Positions 1 through 6,371 of a stretch of 8,660 nt of DNA are shown here, piece after piece. The translations under genes were made by a program, and so were the position numbers. This stretch comes from an uncultured Phascolarctobacterium sp. (GTDB lineage Bacteria; Bacillota; Negativicutes; Acidaminococcales; Acidaminococcaceae): contig USHB01000055.1 of the NCBI GenBank assembly GCA_900554395.1, positions 1 through 8,660 on the forward strand, written 5' to 3'. The notes below the pieces were generated by a model that searched no databases, had not been told where the DNA came from, and saw only the letters and a program-made list of their open reading frames with translations. The stretch's first letter is position 1. Each line of letters starts with the position of its first letter.

Positions 1-41
1 AAGTGTCAAAAACAAATGCTTATTTTTCTTAAATGGTATAC

Positions 42-71
42 TTGACGGGCATACTAAATTAAAAATATAAT
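42..71 (+). promoter_or_regulatory. Sigma-A-type promoter of the AsmA-like gene
   Basis: A -35 box TTGACG (42-47) and a -10 box TATAAT (66-71) are separated by 18 bp. Transcription would start near 78, giving a leader of about 25 nt before the ATG at 103. A GAGG ribosome site lies at 94-97, five bases before the start. Both hexamers are close to consensus. Confidence 0.7.
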
Positions 72-102
72 CAAGGTAAAGCTAAAATATTTTGAGGTTT
101 AT

Positions 103-1413
103 ATGCTGAAAAAACTTTATCAACCCAAACTATATATAATACTTATCGCTGTATTGTGCATTCTTGGCGGCGTATATTTCTGGCTGTGCAAAATGGCAGG
201 CAGCAGGGCAATGGAAATTTTTAACCGTGAAATGGCAAGCCAAAACCTTTTGGAAGGCAATGTTGCCGTTGAAAGCATAACTGCCGATATGTGGGGCAAT
301 GTAGGCTTCCGTGGGCTGAAATGGCTTGATGCTAATGGCGAACCGGTAGTTTTTGTGCCAGATGGGCGTTTTAAGGTTAAACCGTGGGATGTTGTTACCG
401 GCAGATTAAAACTTGCCAGTTTGCAGGAAGTGGAACTGAATAATCCTGTTATTGCCATGCGTTTTAATAAAAATATGCGTCCTGCTTTTTTGCCGGATGC
501 GGCGAAACCAAAAACAAAATCAGACAAGCCGCACCGTGGGCTGCATATAAATATGCCGGATAAAGTACCGCCAATCAGCATTAAAATAAATAATTGTACG
601 CTCACTGCCAGCTACCGTCACCGTTATTTTGCTTTAAGCGGCATGAATGTTGCTGTCAGCAGCGAAAAGCCATCGGAAGTAAAACTTAAAATTACTGCCG
701 CGGATTTTGGCGGCATGATGATTGGCGACGAACTTAGCGTCAGCGGTAAAGTGCTGCTTAACGGCGATGTGCCGCAGTGCGATTTATACCTTTCCATGAA
801 AAATATCGTGCCGGAATCGCTGGGACTGGGCAAAGTTAAAGATACGGCAAGCGTTTACGGACATGCAACAGGTCCGCTGGCTGGGCCTGTTATTGACGGA
901 CGGCTTGAATTTCAGCATTTGAACATACCTGCCCTGCGTTTTTATAAAGTCAACGGTGATTTCTTTTATGAAGACGGGCATATTGATTTTAAAAACGTAA
1001 CCGGCGCTATTTACGGCGGCAGTGTTGAAGCCACCGGAACTTATGATATTGATAGCCGCGCTTATACTATTGATGCGCTGGGGCATGATTTAATGGCTTC
1101 AATAGCAGCCAAAACAAGCAAAATCAACTGCCGTGTGGAACTTGATTTAAAAATGCGCAGCGACGGCAACTCGCATAATGTACATACCTATGGCAGCTTT
1201 ACCGGCGGCGCCGGTACATACAGTTTAATACCGTTTGAAAATATTACCGGCAGCTTCAGCGACCGTAACGGCGTACTGAAATTTACTGATGTAAAAATAA
1301 AAACGCCGCTCGGTGAAGTTACGAGCGACGCATTTGAAATAGTTAAAGGGCGCGTGCATATAAAAGATGTGTTCCTTATAGCGCCGGATGGTGAAAGAAT
1401 ACAGGTAAAATAA
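103..1413 (+). CDS. AsmA/TamB-like inner-membrane-anchored envelope protein
   Basis: This is a 436-residue protein with one N-terminal membrane helix (about residues 11-28), preceded by a short basic stretch that places the rest outside the cytoplasm. The remainder is rich in short beta strands with repeated patterns such as 'LKLASLQEVELNNPVIAMRF' (about 101-120) and 'VTGAIYGGSVEATGTYDI'. This is the style of the AsmA/TamB/YhdP/DUF748 group, whose larger members form beta-groove proteins moving lipids or aiding protein insertion between inner and outer membranes. At 436 residues it is short for that group. The ATG at 103 follows a GAGG site and a good promoter, so the start is well supported. 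It is monocistronic, ending in a strong terminator. The specific substrate cannot be told from sequence. The family assignment rests on fold-like pattern and is moderately sure. Confidence 0.7.
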   Translation: MLKKLYQPKLYIILIAVLCILGGVYFWLCKMAGSRAMEIFNREMASQNLLEGNVAVESITADMWGNVGFRGLKWLDANGEPVVFVPDGRFKVKPWDVVTGRLKLASLQEVELNNPVIAMRFNKNMRPAFLPDAAKPKTKSDKPHRGLHINMPDKVPPISIKINNCTLTASYRHRYFALSGMNVAVSSEKPSEVKLKITAADFGGMMIGDELSVSGKVLLNGDVPQCDLYLSMKNIVPESLGLGKVKDTASVYGHATGPLAGPVIDGRLEFQHLNIPALRFYKVNGDFFYEDGHIDFKNVTGAIYGGSVEATGTYDIDSRAYTIDALGHDLMASIAAKTSKINCRVELDLKMRSDGNSHNVHTYGSFTGGAGTYSLIPFENITGSFSDRNGVLKFTDVKIKTPLGEVTSDAFEIVKGRVHIKDVFLIAPDGERIQVK

Positions 1414-1438
1414 AAAAGCAGGCTCTTGCCTGCTTTTT
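1413..1438. terminator. Bidirectional intrinsic terminator between convergent genes
   Basis: Perfect 11-bp arms AAAAAGCAGGC (1413-1423) and GCCTGCTTTTT (1428-1438) enclose a TCTT tetraloop. The T-run follows on the plus strand and the A-run becomes a T-run on the minus strand. It therefore serves both the AsmA-like gene, whose stop it overlaps, and the thiW-arsR operon ending at 1442. Confidence 0.92.
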
Positions 1439-1441
1439 GTT

Positions 1442-1774
1442 TTAAATTTTGTGTTTGATATGGTCAAGTGCCTGGGCAAACAAAGTTAATACATGCTGGT
1501 CATCAAGGCTGTAAATAACTTCCTTGCCGGTTTTGGTAAATTTTACAAGCCCTGCGTGGCGCAAAAGCCTTAATTGATGTGATATTGCCGATTGTGTCAT
1601 TTCGAGAGATTCGGCAATATTGGTTACGCAGGATTCGTTTTCGGCAAGCAATGCCAAAATGCGGATGCGTGTTGGGTCGCCCAAAACTTTAAAGGTATCA
1701 GCCATAGGCTGTACAAATTTTTCGGCAATGGGCACATCTAATTTTAAAGTATGTAATGTTGTCTGTTCTTTCAT
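1442..1774 (-). CDS. ArsR/SmtB-family metal-sensing repressor with CzrA-like zinc site
   Basis: This 110-residue winged-helix repressor has the typical core: 'LGDPTRIRILALL' (31-43), then the recognition region 'MTQSAISHQLRLLRHAGLV' (59-77), then the wing 'TGKEVIYSL'. The C-terminal helix carries D92, H94, H105 and H108 with spacing +2, +11, +3. This is the spacing of the alpha-5 zinc site of CzrA and SmtB. The alpha-3 site would need CxC, but here C49 is followed by V-T, so only the alpha-5 site is present. Family knowledge predicts a dimer released from DNA by zinc, or cobalt in some members. It is the last gene of the thiW operon. Its ribosome site AGAGGTGA overlaps the stop of the upstream membrane gene, with a 4-nt gap between the genes. 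The target operator is not known; self-regulation of the operon is an inference. Confidence 0.88.
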   Translation of the reverse strand: MKEQTTLHTLKLDVPIAEKFVQPMADTFKVLGDPTRIRILALLAENESCVTNIAESLEMTQSAISHQLRLLRHAGLVKFTKTGKEVIYSLDDQHVLTLFAQALDHIKHKI

Positions 1775-1778
1775 GAAG

Positions 1779-2042
1779 TCACCTCTTTATGCCCTTGCTG
1801 AAAAAGAAAAGCAAAACAGCGTAGTATATAAAACTGCCCGTTACAGTACGCGTAGAGAATAAAAGCGGAAAAATAAAAAATGCCAGCAGCAGAACAAATA
1901 CCTGCAAAACAGCGGCAAATAATCCGCGTGAGCGAATAGCCTGCCACGCCAGCACACTGTAACGTGAAGCAAAAATGCCAAATAAAAAACCGCTTAAAAC
2001 ATATAAAATTTGCGATAGAAAAATGTCAAGATTAAAATCCAT
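1779..2042 (-). CDS. Small three-helix membrane protein of unknown function
   Basis: The 87-residue product has three hydrophobic segments (about 8-25, 42-62 and 68-82) and a basic tail (KGIKR). A polar, basic loop (SRYSV...RSRG) separates helices 1 and 2. I do not recognise a family. The start ATG overlaps the last base of the thiW stop as TAATG, and an AGGTAGG stretch just upstream can act as ribosome site, so translation is probably coupled to thiW. The arsR gene follows after 4 nt. The position suggests an accessory membrane partner of the ThiW transporter or a small effector controlled by the metal sensor. Neither is shown by the sequence. Confidence 0.72.
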   Translation of the reverse strand: MDFNLDIFLSQILYVLSGFLFGIFASRYSVLAWQAIRSRGLFAAVLQVFVLLLAFFIFPLLFSTRTVTGSFIYYAVLLFFFSKGIKR

Positions 2043-2548
2043 TATTTACCTACCTTGCCTAAAAGCTGCCGCGGCATAATATGTGCAAGCACACCGCTTT
2101 TAATTAACAGTCCGGCAATAATGCTGCCGCCGATGGTGCTGATTAAAAACGGCGGTACAAAAAACCACGCTGCCGCTTTGCTGCCGAGTATTGCCCAGGC
2201 AATAACCCATGCTGCAAGGCCGCCTAAAATACCGGTTCCGAAAATTTCTCCTGCCATTGCTGCGCCGGTATTGTTAAAACGGCGATATGCCAAACCTGCA
2301 AGCAGTGCGCCAATCATACTGCCCGGAAAGGCAAGCAGTGAACCGGTACCTGCCATATTGCGCAGGCACGAGATAACAAAAGCAACCGAAACGGCTTCTT
2401 TCGGCCCTAAAATAACGGCGCACAATACATTAATGGCGTGCTGAACAGGAAAACACTTGGAGGCTCCTGCCGGTATATAAACCAAATGTGCGCTTAAAGC
2501 GCCGATAGCCACGAGCAATGCGGCCAGTGTCAATTTATGGATGTTCAT
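2042..2548 (-). CDS. thiW: ThiW-type ECF transporter S component (thiamine-precursor uptake)
   Basis: ThiW proteins are substrate-binding membrane subunits of group II ECF transporters, predicted to import the thiazole moiety of thiamine and to work with a shared EcfA-EcfA'-EcfT module encoded elsewhere. The 168-residue protein is mostly hydrophobic. It carries the family blocks 'FPVQHAINVLCAVILGP' (33-49), 'RNMAGTGSLLAFPGSMIGAL' (63-82), 'GEIFGTGILGG' (100-110) and 'FFVPPFLISTIGGSI' (129-143). An upstream in-frame ATG at 2605 exists, but the start at 2548 is chosen because GGAG sits 8 nt before it and the extra 19 residues fall between promoter and ribosome site. It leads the operon thiW, small membrane protein, arsR. 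No thi biosynthesis gene is nearby, and the leader lacks the conserved CTGAGA element of TPP riboswitches. The family call is strong; the transported molecule is inferred. Confidence 0.87.
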   Translation of the reverse strand: MNIHKLTLAALLVAIGALSAHLVYIPAGASKCFPVQHAINVLCAVILGPKEAVSVAFVISCLRNMAGTGSLLAFPGSMIGALLAGLAYRRFNNTGAAMAGEIFGTGILGGLAAWVIAWAILGSKAAAWFFVPPFLISTIGGSIIAGLLIKSGVLAHIMPRQLLGKVGK

Positions 2549-2596
2549 AAAAATCACTCCGGACACAAAAATAACAAAATTATTTACTACAATAAT

Positions 2597-2625
2597 ATTA
2601 TACATATTTATACTTACTGCCGCAA
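2597..2625 (-). promoter_or_regulatory. Promoter of the thiW operon
   Basis: Read on the minus strand, -35 TTGCGG (2625-2620) and -10 TATAAT (2602-2597) are separated by exactly 17 bp. Transcription would begin near 2590, giving a leader of about 40 nt. That is too short for a TPP riboswitch, which supports control by a protein regulator instead. The -10 box overlaps the alternative ATG at 2605, arguing against that start. Confidence 0.72.
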
Positions 2626-2692
2626 GATAAAAAGGAAAACGCCACGGTGCGTAGAATTATATAAACATATTTAATGAAAAGAGGACTTTGCC

Positions 2693-3850
2693 ATGCAGGT
2701 TTTAGAAGGAATAAAAGTAATAGATTTCAGCAAATGGCTGCCGGGACAGTTCTGCGGCATGACGCTTGGCGATTTTGGCGCAGATGTAATTAAAGTTGAA
2801 GATGTTAAGGGCGACGTAACGCGCGGTTTTACGCCGGAACGCATGCCCGGCATGAGTTACTGGCATTTAATGTTAAACCGCAACAAACGCGGCATTACCG
2901 TTAACTTAAAAACACCTGCGGGGCGTGAAGTTCTGCTGCGGCTTTTAAAAGATGCCGATATATTTTTGGAAGGATTCCGTCCGGGCTATTTAAAAATGCT
3001 GGGGCTTGATTATGAAACAGTAAGTAAAATTAATCCGCGGCTTATTTACTGCTCAATAAGCGGTTTTGGGCAGGAGGGCAAATACAGGCACATGCCTTCG
3101 CACGATTTAAACGTAATTGGGCTTGCCGGTGTTGCCGCGCAGGAGGACGGAACTGATATCAGCGTGCCATCTGTGCAGGTGGCTGCACTGGGCAGCAGTT
3201 TAAACGCTGTGAGCGGCATTTTGCTGGCGCTGTACGCGCGCGAGCGTACCGGCAAGGGGCAGGCGGTAAATATAGATTTATACAGCACTGCCATCAATAC
3301 GGAAATTACAGGCATCAGCAGTGTTATCGGCTGTAAGGAAACAGGAATGCCATCCTTCGGTCGCACGGCATCGCACTATTACAGCGTGTACCGCACCAAA
3401 GACGGGCGCTGGCTCAGCATCGGCACGATAGAGCCAAAGTTCTGGCAGAAAATGTGCGAACTTATTAACCTGCCGGAGCTGCAAAGCCGTCAGTTTGATT
3501 TTGCCCATTCCGCAGAGATAAAACAAAAACTTGCCGATGCTTTTGCACAGAAAACGCAGGCTGAATGGCTGGAACTTATCGGCAGGGATGAATTTTGCGT
3601 AACGCCAATCCGCACATTGCGGGAAGCATTGGACAGCGATTTAACCACAGAGCAGAGCGATATGCTGCTGACTAAAAAAGAAGATTTTGGCGAATATACT
3701 TATGTAAAAACTGCCGTTAAACTTTCGGATACGGCCGGGCAAATAAACAGACGCGCGCCTTATTTGGGCGAGCATACGCAGGAAGTGCTGCTTGGCCTTG
3801 GCTATACAACGGAAGAAATTGCCGCTATGCGCGAAAAAGGGGAGATTTAA
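2693..3850 (+). CDS. CaiB/BaiF (family III) CoA-transferase homologue with altered active-site position
   Basis: Family III CoA-transferases and the related alpha-methylacyl-CoA racemases move CoA between acids or racemise acyl-CoAs in the cytoplasm. The 385-residue length fits. Recognisable blocks are 'LEGIKVIDFSKWLPGQFCGM' (4-23), 'GDFGADVIKVE' (26-36), 'NRNKRGITVNLKTPAGRE' (62-79), 'LEGFRPGYLKMLGLDYE' (92-108), 'ISGFGQEG' (122-129), 'HDLN' (137-140), 'ALYARERTGKGQAVNIDLYS' (179-198) and 'APYLGEHTQEVL' (355-366). H137 matches the racemase histidine. The stretch before GILLAL reads Q-V-A-A-L-G (162-167), where oxalate/carnitine CoA-transferases and methylacyl-CoA racemase carry their catalytic Asp; both candidate positions, 164 and 165, are Ala. 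It may be a CoA-binding paralogue or have another activity. GAGG lies 8 nt before the ATG. The next gene starts with no gap, so the two are probably co-transcribed. The substrate is unknown. Confidence 0.87.
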   Translation: MQVLEGIKVIDFSKWLPGQFCGMTLGDFGADVIKVEDVKGDVTRGFTPERMPGMSYWHLMLNRNKRGITVNLKTPAGREVLLRLLKDADIFLEGFRPGYLKMLGLDYETVSKINPRLIYCSISGFGQEGKYRHMPSHDLNVIGLAGVAAQEDGTDISVPSVQVAALGSSLNAVSGILLALYARERTGKGQAVNIDLYSTAINTEITGISSVIGCKETGMPSFGRTASHYYSVYRTKDGRWLSIGTIEPKFWQKMCELINLPELQSRQFDFAHSAEIKQKLADAFAQKTQAEWLELIGRDEFCVTPIRTLREALDSDLTTEQSDMLLTKKEDFGEYTYVKTAVKLSDTAGQINRRAPYLGEHTQEVLLGLGYTTEEIAAMREKGEI

Positions 3851-4942
3851 ATGGCACTGAAAAATATTGCTAAATTGTTAAGCGGTTTGCTGTTTGCCGT
3901 TTATCTGCTGCTTGGCAGCGTGCTTCCGGCAGAAGCGGGTATTATCAGCAAACAGCAGGAAATTGAAATGGGGCGCGAAACCGCCATGGCGCTGGAAGCT
4001 CAGTACGGCGTGGTGCAGGATTACGAATTGCAGGAACGTGTTAACCGCATCGGGCAAAGCCTTGTTGCTGTAAGCGACAGGCAGGATTTGCAGTATACTT
4101 TTAAAGTGCTGAACTGTGATGAAGTAAACGCGCTGGCCTGTCCCGGCGGCTTTGTGTATGTGTTTAAAGGCCTTATTGATTACATGCCGAGTGATGCGGA
4201 ACTGGCAGGCGTACTTGGGCACGAAGTAAGCCACATTGTTGAAAAGCATACGGTGCATCAGATTGAAAAACAGCTTTTAACTACGCTGCTTTTGGCAGTC
4301 GCCACCAAAGGCGATATGGGGCTGACGGGGCTTGCCTCGCAGGCGCTGGCGGCAGGTTACAGCCGCACCGATGAACGCGGCGCCGATAAAGAAGGCTTTA
4401 AACTGTGTGTAGCGGCAGGCTACAACCCATACAGCATGGTGCTTACCATTAATAAGCTGGAAGATTTGGCGCAGGAAAAAGGCAATCCCGGTTATGGGTT
4501 ATTCAGCAGCCATCCGGAACCGGAAGAACGTTTGAAACGCGTTATGAAACAAATTAAAAAATTAGACCCTCATCCGGATATTACCGTGCATGAAAACGGC
4601 ACGGCAACAGTGCATGAAGGTAACTGGACTTTTAATATCACCGAGAAAATCGGCAACGATAAACCGGAATACCGTGCTTATATGTTAGCTGGTTCGCTGT
4701 ATGTAGCACGTCAGCGCGGACCGGTAGACCCGTACCGTTTCCTTGTATATGATAACGGCAGCAGTGCAACGCTTTATTATGAAGATATTCAGCTTTTAAC
4801 GCTGTATAATCAGGATGCCTATGCAGCCGGTTTTGGCAGTGCCGGCAGCTATGCCAATGCATGTGCACAGCTTTTGCGCGAATGGGCGCCCATTGCCAAC
4901 GCTAATGATGCGGCTAAAGATAAAGACAAAGACGACGATTGA
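3851..4942 (+). CDS. Exported M48-family zinc metalloprotease
   Basis: M48 proteases of this type (BepA/LoiP-like) act in the periplasm on misfolded envelope proteins. The 363-residue precursor starts with a signal peptide: a basic start, a hydrophobic core (about 9-22) and a probable cleavage after AEA near residue 29. There is no lipobox cysteine. The zinc motif HEVSH (124-128) lies in 'LAGVLGHEVSHIVEKH'. The third ligand is probably E175 in the ExxAD motif of 'YSRTDERGADKEGFKL'. 'FSSHPEPEERLKR' (218-230) is a further family block. After about 244 comes a domain of roughly 100 residues ('AYMLAGSLYVARQRG') that I do not recognise, then an acidic-basic tail KDKDKDDD. The ATG directly follows the TAA of the CoA-transferase gene, and its GGGGAG site (3839-3844) lies inside that gene, so translation is likely coupled. 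Confidence 0.9.
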   Translation: MALKNIAKLLSGLLFAVYLLLGSVLPAEAGIISKQQEIEMGRETAMALEAQYGVVQDYELQERVNRIGQSLVAVSDRQDLQYTFKVLNCDEVNALACPGGFVYVFKGLIDYMPSDAELAGVLGHEVSHIVEKHTVHQIEKQLLTTLLLAVATKGDMGLTGLASQALAAGYSRTDERGADKEGFKLCVAAGYNPYSMVLTINKLEDLAQEKGNPGYGLFSSHPEPEERLKRVMKQIKKLDPHPDITVHENGTATVHEGNWTFNITEKIGNDKPEYRAYMLAGSLYVARQRGPVDPYRFLVYDNGSSATLYYEDIQLLTLYNQDAYAAGFGSAGSYANACAQLLREWAPIANANDAAKDKDKDDD

Positions 4943-4953
4943 TAAAAAAATAA

Positions 4954-4978
4954 CCGCGCCTGCATTTTGCGGGCGCGG
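4954..4978. terminator. Bidirectional hairpin terminator between M48 and HD genes
   Basis: Arms CCGCGCC (4954-4960) and GGCGCGG (4972-4978) pair perfectly. The stem extends inward through T-G, G-C, C-G and A-T pairs to a three-base loop. The A-run at 4944-4950 gives a strong T-tract on the minus strand for the HD gene. The plus-strand tail, ATTTCTTT, is weaker but usable. Confidence 0.87.
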
Positions 4979-4985
4979 CATTTCT

Positions 4986-5561
4986 TTATAAGTTTCCTTT
5001 TAGTCCGACAGTTTCGGCGTGTTCCTTTAAGCCTTCAATGGTTTCTTTAATAACATCGTCCAAAGGTTTGCCTAACATTTCGCAGCCGTTTTTAATAATT
5101 TCGCGGTTAACACCGGCAGCGAAGGATTTATCCTTAAACTTTTTCTTAACTGATTTAACCTCCAAATCTAAAACGCTTTTGGATGGGCGCATTAAACATA
5201 ACGCATTGATAAGCCCGGTTAACTCATCAATTGTGTACAAAACCTTTTCCAGATTGCTCTCCGGCTTAACATCGCTGCAAAGCCCATAGGCGTGGCTGCA
5301 AACGGCGTGGATGTAAAAATCACTGATGCCGCGTTCCTTCATAATTTCGGCAGCCTTGGTGCAATGTTCTTCCGGAAATTTTTCGTAATCAAAATCGTGC
5401 AGCAGGCCTGCGTTGCCCCAAACATCGGCATCTTCGCCATAAAGCACGGCAAAATGGCGCATGGCAGCTTCTACCTGCAAGGCGTGTTTTCTTAATGCGG
5501 GCGTTGCTGTAAATTCGCAAAGCAGTGCCCATGCTGCTTCTCGCGTTAAAGTTTCTTCCAT
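4986..5561 (-). CDS. HD-superfamily metal-dependent hydrolase (COG2316-like)
   Basis: HD-domain proteins are metal-dependent phosphohydrolases, usually acting on nucleotides or phosphodiesters in the cytoplasm; the substrate of this subgroup is unknown. The 191-residue protein shows the ordered metal-ligand pattern: H26 in 'LRKHALQVE', the defining H55-D56 in 'GLLHDFDYEKFPEEH', H66, H85 and H90 in 'HAVCSHAYG', and D112 in 'TIDELTGLINAL'. 'MRPSKSVLDLEVKSVKKKFKD' (124-144) is typical of this subgroup, so the domain looks complete and active. The start at 5561 is supported by an AGGGGG stretch 8-9 nt upstream. It stands alone, convergent with the M48 gene and divergent from the XRE-cupin regulator, which makes it a possible target of that regulator. 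I found no convincing promoter on this strand. Confidence 0.83.
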   Translation of the reverse strand: MEETLTREAAWALLCEFTATPALRKHALQVEAAMRHFAVLYGEDADVWGNAGLLHDFDYEKFPEEHCTKAAEIMKERGISDFYIHAVCSHAYGLCSDVKPESNLEKVLYTIDELTGLINALCLMRPSKSVLDLEVKSVKKKFKDKSFAAGVNREIIKNGCEMLGKPLDDVIKETIEGLKEHAETVGLKGNL

Positions 5562-5617
5562 AAATAAAGCCCCCTCGGCAAATTTATTATCAGCAGCGCT
5601 TAGCTGCGGATTACCTG

Positions 5618-5646
5618 TTGATTTATAAAGCTGTTTTGCATATAAT
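5618..5646 (+). promoter_or_regulatory. Promoter of the XRE-cupin regulator
   Basis: -35 TTGATT (5618-5623) and a perfect -10 TATAAT (5641-5646) are 17 bp apart. Transcription would start near 5653, leaving an untranslated leader of about 94 nt before the ATG at 5747. The leader carries an inverted repeat listed separately. Confidence 0.6.
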
Positions 5647-5676
5647 AAAGAAAATAAATTGAACTTATTGTAAGAT

Positions 5677-5694
5677 TTACCGAACTATCGTTAA
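5677..5694. promoter_or_regulatory. Candidate operator dyad in the leader of the XRE-cupin gene
   Basis: TTACCGA (5677-5683) and TCGTTAA (5688-5694) are inverted with one mismatch around a 4-nt centre. It lies about 25-40 bp downstream of the predicted start site. A second short palindrome, ACCG-TC-CGGT, lies at 5707-5716. Either could be an autoregulatory site; the function is inferred only from position. Confidence 0.3.
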
Positions 5695-5746
5695 ATATAT
5701 TTTACGACCGTCCGGTTTATTTGTCAACTCTTGAAGGAGAACTTTT

Positions 5747-6298
5747 ATGGATTTAGGCAGAATTATCGGGCAAAACTTAAATAAACTCCGCACGGAGCGC
5801 AACCTTACGCTTGGTCAGCTGGCCAAGCTTTCCGGTATCAGCAAGGCGATTTTATCGGACATTGAAAAGGGCGGCAGCAACCCAACTATTAACACCATCT
5901 GGAAAATTGCCAACGGGCTGAACATACCATTTACGCGCCTGATGGAGTTTGAAGAGCCTGCCGGAACGGTGGTGCGTAGGGAAGATACTGCTATGCAGCA
6001 CGGCGATACCGATGCTTACCGCATTTATTGTTATTTCAGCAGCGCGCCGGAGCGCAACTTTGAGCTTTTTTACTGCGAACTTGACGCGGGCGCCAGCAAT
6101 ACATCTATTGGGCATTCGCCCAAAGCGCAGGAATATATTTACGTTATCGAAGGCGAACTTTCCATTAAAACGGATGCCGCACTGTATACGTTGGGTGAGG
6201 GTGATTCACTGGTATTCAATTCCAGCGTTAACCATACCTATATTAATAATAAAAACGTTATGGCAAAATTTATGGTCATTAACTATTATCCGTGCTGA
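5747..6298 (+). CDS. XRE-family transcriptional regulator with C-terminal cupin sensor
   Basis: This 183-residue regulator joins an N-terminal helix-turn-helix to a small-molecule-sensing cupin, the layout of SutR/PuuR-type regulators. The HTH spans about residues 6-65, with 'LTLGQLAKLSGISKAILSDI' (20-39) followed by 'EKGGSNPTINTIWKIANGL'. The cupin covers about 105-178. Its first motif runs from G122/H123 to E129 and E135-G136. Its second has G152-D153 and H163 followed by N167. So H123, E129 and H163 may still bind metal. AGGAG sits 7 nt before the ATG. It is monocistronic, with its own promoter and terminator. Such regulators often control a neighbouring gene or themselves; the divergent HD hydrolase is the obvious neighbour. 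The ligand cannot be predicted. Confidence 0.88.
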   Translation: MDLGRIIGQNLNKLRTERNLTLGQLAKLSGISKAILSDIEKGGSNPTINTIWKIANGLNIPFTRLMEFEEPAGTVVRREDTAMQHGDTDAYRIYCYFSSAPERNFELFYCELDAGASNTSIGHSPKAQEYIYVIEGELSIKTDAALYTLGEGDSLVFNSSVNHTYINNKNVMAKFMVINYYPC

Positions 6299-6309
6299 CG
6301 GCAAAACAA

Positions 6310-6341
6310 AAACACCTGCTATCGTAAGATAACAGGTGTTT
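6310..6341. terminator. Bidirectional terminator between regulator and rubrerythrin
   Basis: Arms AAACACCTG (6310-6318) and CAGGTGTTT (6333-6341) pair over 9 bp. After one C/A mismatch an inner TATC/GATA stem follows, closed by a GTAA loop. A T-rich tail TCTTTTGCTT follows on the plus strand, and an A-rich stretch at 6303-6312 provides the T-tract for the minus-strand rubrerythrin gene. Confidence 0.9.
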
Positions 6342-6371
6342 CTTTTGCTTATTGCTTAAATAACTGTTAAA

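Noticed and set aside
120..605. A 161-codon minus-strand frame inside the AsmA-like gene
   Set aside because: It lies wholly inside a real gene with promoter and ribosome site; the translation has no recognisable domain and no start signal.
2055..2444. A 129-codon plus-strand frame opposite thiW
   Set aside because: The translation is Pro/Ala-rich without motifs, while the opposite strand encodes a clear ThiW protein.
2549..2692. TPP riboswitch before thiW
   Set aside because: No CTGAGA core and no suitable paired elements on the minus strand; the predicted transcript leader is only about 40 nt.
3851..4942. Loss of a zinc ligand in the M48 protease (ERGAD instead of EREAD)
   Set aside because: The ligand is the first Glu of the ExxAD motif, which is present as E175; the Gly replaces a non-ligand position.
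5593..5607. GCAGC-GCTTA-GCTGC hairpin between the HD and XRE-cupin genes
   Set aside because: Only 5 bp with no T-run on either strand and no clear relation to a promoter; too short to call.
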